From positions 1 through 32,448 of the forward strand of contig CAMYYT010000014.1 in assembly GCA_947303585.1 (NCBI GenBank): a DNA stretch of 32,448 nucleotides, written 5' to 3'. This DNA is from an uncultured Pseudomonadota bacterium. GTDB lineage: Bacteria; Pseudomonadota; Alphaproteobacteria; Rs-D84. The notes under the pieces were generated by a model. That model did not search any database, was not told where the DNA came from, and saw only the letters and a program-made list of their open reading frames with translations. The position numbers and the translations under genes were made by a program. Numbering within the stretch: position 1 is the first letter of the stretch; each line of letters begins with the position of its first letter. Below, in pieces: positions 31,941 to 32,448 of this stretch.

Positions 31941-31963
31941 AAACCACCCGTTTGGGTGGTTTG
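31941..31963 (-). terminator. Terminator of the tRNA-Asp/tRNA-Glu transcript
   Basis: AAACCACCC-GTTT-GGGTGGTTT hairpin. On minus it is followed by TAATTTTT and lies shortly after the tRNA-Glu CCA end. Confidence 0.82.
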
Positions 31964-31969
31964 AATTTT

Positions 31970-32044
31970 TGGCAGCCCCACTCGGATTTGAACCGGGATT
32001 CTCGCCTTGAAAGGGCGGTGTCCTAACCATTAGACGATGGGGCC
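31970..32044 (-). tRNA. tRNA-Glu (anticodon TTC)
   Basis: 75 nt with encoded CCA. The acceptor GGCCCCA pairs with TGGGGCT (first pair G.U), the discriminator is G, the anticodon loop is CTTTCAA within CCGCC...GGCGA-type arms, and the T-loop is TTCAAAT. Confidence 0.95.
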
Positions 32045-32056
32045 AGACCTTAATTA

Positions 32057-32076
32057 ACCGCCGTTTTGTCGGCGGT
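32057..32076. other. Strong hairpin between tRNA-Asp and tRNA-Glu
   Basis: ACCGCCG-TTTTGT-CGGCGGT, a perfect 7-bp stem in the 41-nt spacer. On minus it is followed by TTAATTAAGG, not a T-run, so it may be an RNA-processing signal or a partial terminator. Confidence 0.55.
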
Positions 32077-32085
32077 AAAAATCTG

Positions 32086-32163
32086 TGGCGGGATGTAAGG
32101 GGCTCGAACCCTCGACCTTCTGCGTGACAGGCAGACGCTCTAAACCAGCTGAGCTAACACCCC
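32086..32163 (-). tRNA. tRNA-Asp (anticodon GTC)
   Basis: 78 nt with encoded CCA. The acceptor GGGGTGT pairs with ACATCCC (one G.U), the discriminator is G, the anticodon arm is TCTGC-CTGTCAC-GCAGA with anticodon GTC, and the T-arm loop is TTCGAGC. Confidence 0.95.
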
Positions 32164-32176
32164 AGAGCAGACCTAT

Positions 32177-32203
32177 ATTATACTTAAAACATAAAAAAAG
32201 CAA
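32177..32203 (-). promoter_or_regulatory. Promoter of the tRNA-Asp/tRNA-Glu unit
   Basis: TATAAT (32182-32177) with TTGCTT about 15 nt upstream (CTTGCT at 16 nt). The predicted start is about 7 nt before the mature tRNA-Asp 5' end. Confidence 0.6.
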
Positions 32204-32239
32204 GTGTTTTTTAATATTTCTCTCGATTTTTTTCATAAA

Positions 32240-32268
32240 TTGACAAACGCAACTATTTTTTCTATAAT
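32240..32268 (+). promoter_or_regulatory. Perfect-consensus promoter of the lptM-like gene, predicted leaderless
   Basis: TTGACA (32240-32245), 17-nt spacer, TATAAT (32263-32268), the full sigma70 consensus at optimal spacing. Seven nt separate the -10 from the ATG at 32276. Confidence 0.85.
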
Positions 32269-32275
32269 ATATCCG

Positions 32276-32398
32276 ATGAAAAAAATATTCTTTTTGATTT
32301 GTATGGTTTTGTTATGTGCGTTGGTTTTGGGTGGATGCGGCACACGTTCTGCATTGGAACACGACCCTGATTACCCACGCAATTATCCTGTGTATTAA
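32276..32398 (+). CDS. LptM-like small lipoprotein
   Basis: 40 residues. A lipoprotein signal (MKKIFFLICMVLLCALVLGG) with lipobox LGGC places Cys21 at the mature N-terminus. The mature 20 residues (CGTRSALEHDPDYPRNYPVY) resemble short LptM/YifL lipoproteins, which have Cys-Gly, a small polar stretch and a Pro/Tyr-rich end and assist LptD maturation in E. coli. An upstream in-frame start exists, but the promoter lies within that extension. There is no Shine-Dalgarno, so the mRNA looks leaderless. tRNA-Leu starts 5 nt after the stop and is probably on the same transcript. Homology over 20 residues is weak evidence, so the name is tentative. Confidence 0.65.
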   Translation: MKKIFFLICMVLLCALVLGGCGTRSALEHDPDYPRNYPVY

Positions 32399-32402
32399 GA
32401 TT

Positions 32403-32448
32403 GGGGGTATGGCGGAACTGGTAGACGCGCTGGATTTAGGTTCCAGTG
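32403..32448 (+). tRNA. tRNA-Leu (anticodon TAG), 5' part only
   Basis: The 5' acceptor half GGGGGTA, TG at 8-9, a Leu-type D-arm (GCGGAACTGGTAGACGC) and the anticodon arm CTGGA-TTTAGGT-TCCAG with anticodon TAG are visible. The long variable arm and 3' half lie beyond the window end. Confidence 0.9.

Noticed and set aside
32054..32236. 60-residue minus-strand reading frame
   Set aside because: It is the translation of the tRNA-Asp gene and its flanks.
1..32448. CRISPR array, insertion sequence or rRNA operon
   Set aside because: No regularly spaced repeats, transposase frames or rRNA-like sequence were seen on either strand.

Overview
The window is AT-rich, densely packed bacterial DNA using the standard code (TAA, TAG and TGA all act as stops). 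It encodes about 34 proteins, one attenuator leader peptide and three tRNAs (one cut by the window end). The gene content points to an alphaproteobacterium: gap beside zapA and a zauP-like coiled-coil gene, an lptE-holA pair, lepB-rnc, a short LptM-type lipoprotein, and many mRNAs that look leaderless. The AT bias and several exported Cys-rich proteins of unrecognised family suggest an uncultured, probably host- or gut-associated lineage; that placement is inference.

Layout. 1-2736 (minus): a truncated exported protein, a YgjP-type metallopeptidase and transketolase. 2773-3201 (plus): rnhA. 3224-10226 (minus): a Lys-rich protein, rlmE, a small unknown, a free-standing SRP54 M-domain protein, uvrA, a RodZ-like protein and dusB. 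10246-10578 (plus): ftsB-like. 10575-13992 (minus): tspO, two related exported proteins and comM. 14062-15986 (plus): lepB-rnc-secG. 16023-18224 (minus): priA. 18276-19001 (plus): an APH-type phosphotransferase. 18998-19900 (minus): miaA. 19991-20989 (plus): gap. 21017-21507 (minus): zauP-zapA. 21589-24496 (plus): three unknown genes, one joining a membrane anchor to a phage-type NNPGN domain. 24488-27386 (minus): lptE-holA-map-radC. 27453-29889 (plus): three unknown genes. 30118-31530 (minus): tyrS with its leader. 31541-32448: a repeat-rich tRNA neighbourhood with tRNA-Asp, tRNA-Glu, an LptM-like lipoprotein and tRNA-Leu.

The strongest regulatory signal is upstream of tyrS. A consensus promoter is followed by a 26-codon ORF ending Phe-Tyr-Tyr-Ala-Tyr-stop. 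The stop abuts a perfect 12-bp antiterminator stem, which in turn overlaps a U-tailed terminator hairpin. This is the geometry of ribosome-mediated transcription attenuation responding to charged tRNA-Tyr.

A second theme is transcription start placement. At uvrA, dusB, ftsB, comM, miaA, zauP, lptM and probably tkt and priA, a sigma70-like -10 box lies only 6-8 nt before the start codon and no Shine-Dalgarno site is present. Other transcription units carry normal AAAGGA-type sites. Several divergent pairs share overlapping or palindromic promoter elements. Other points of interest are the orphan SRP M domain, a 78-nt hairpin-forming repeat on both sides of tyrS, and copies of the tRNA-Glu 3' end scattered beside the gene.
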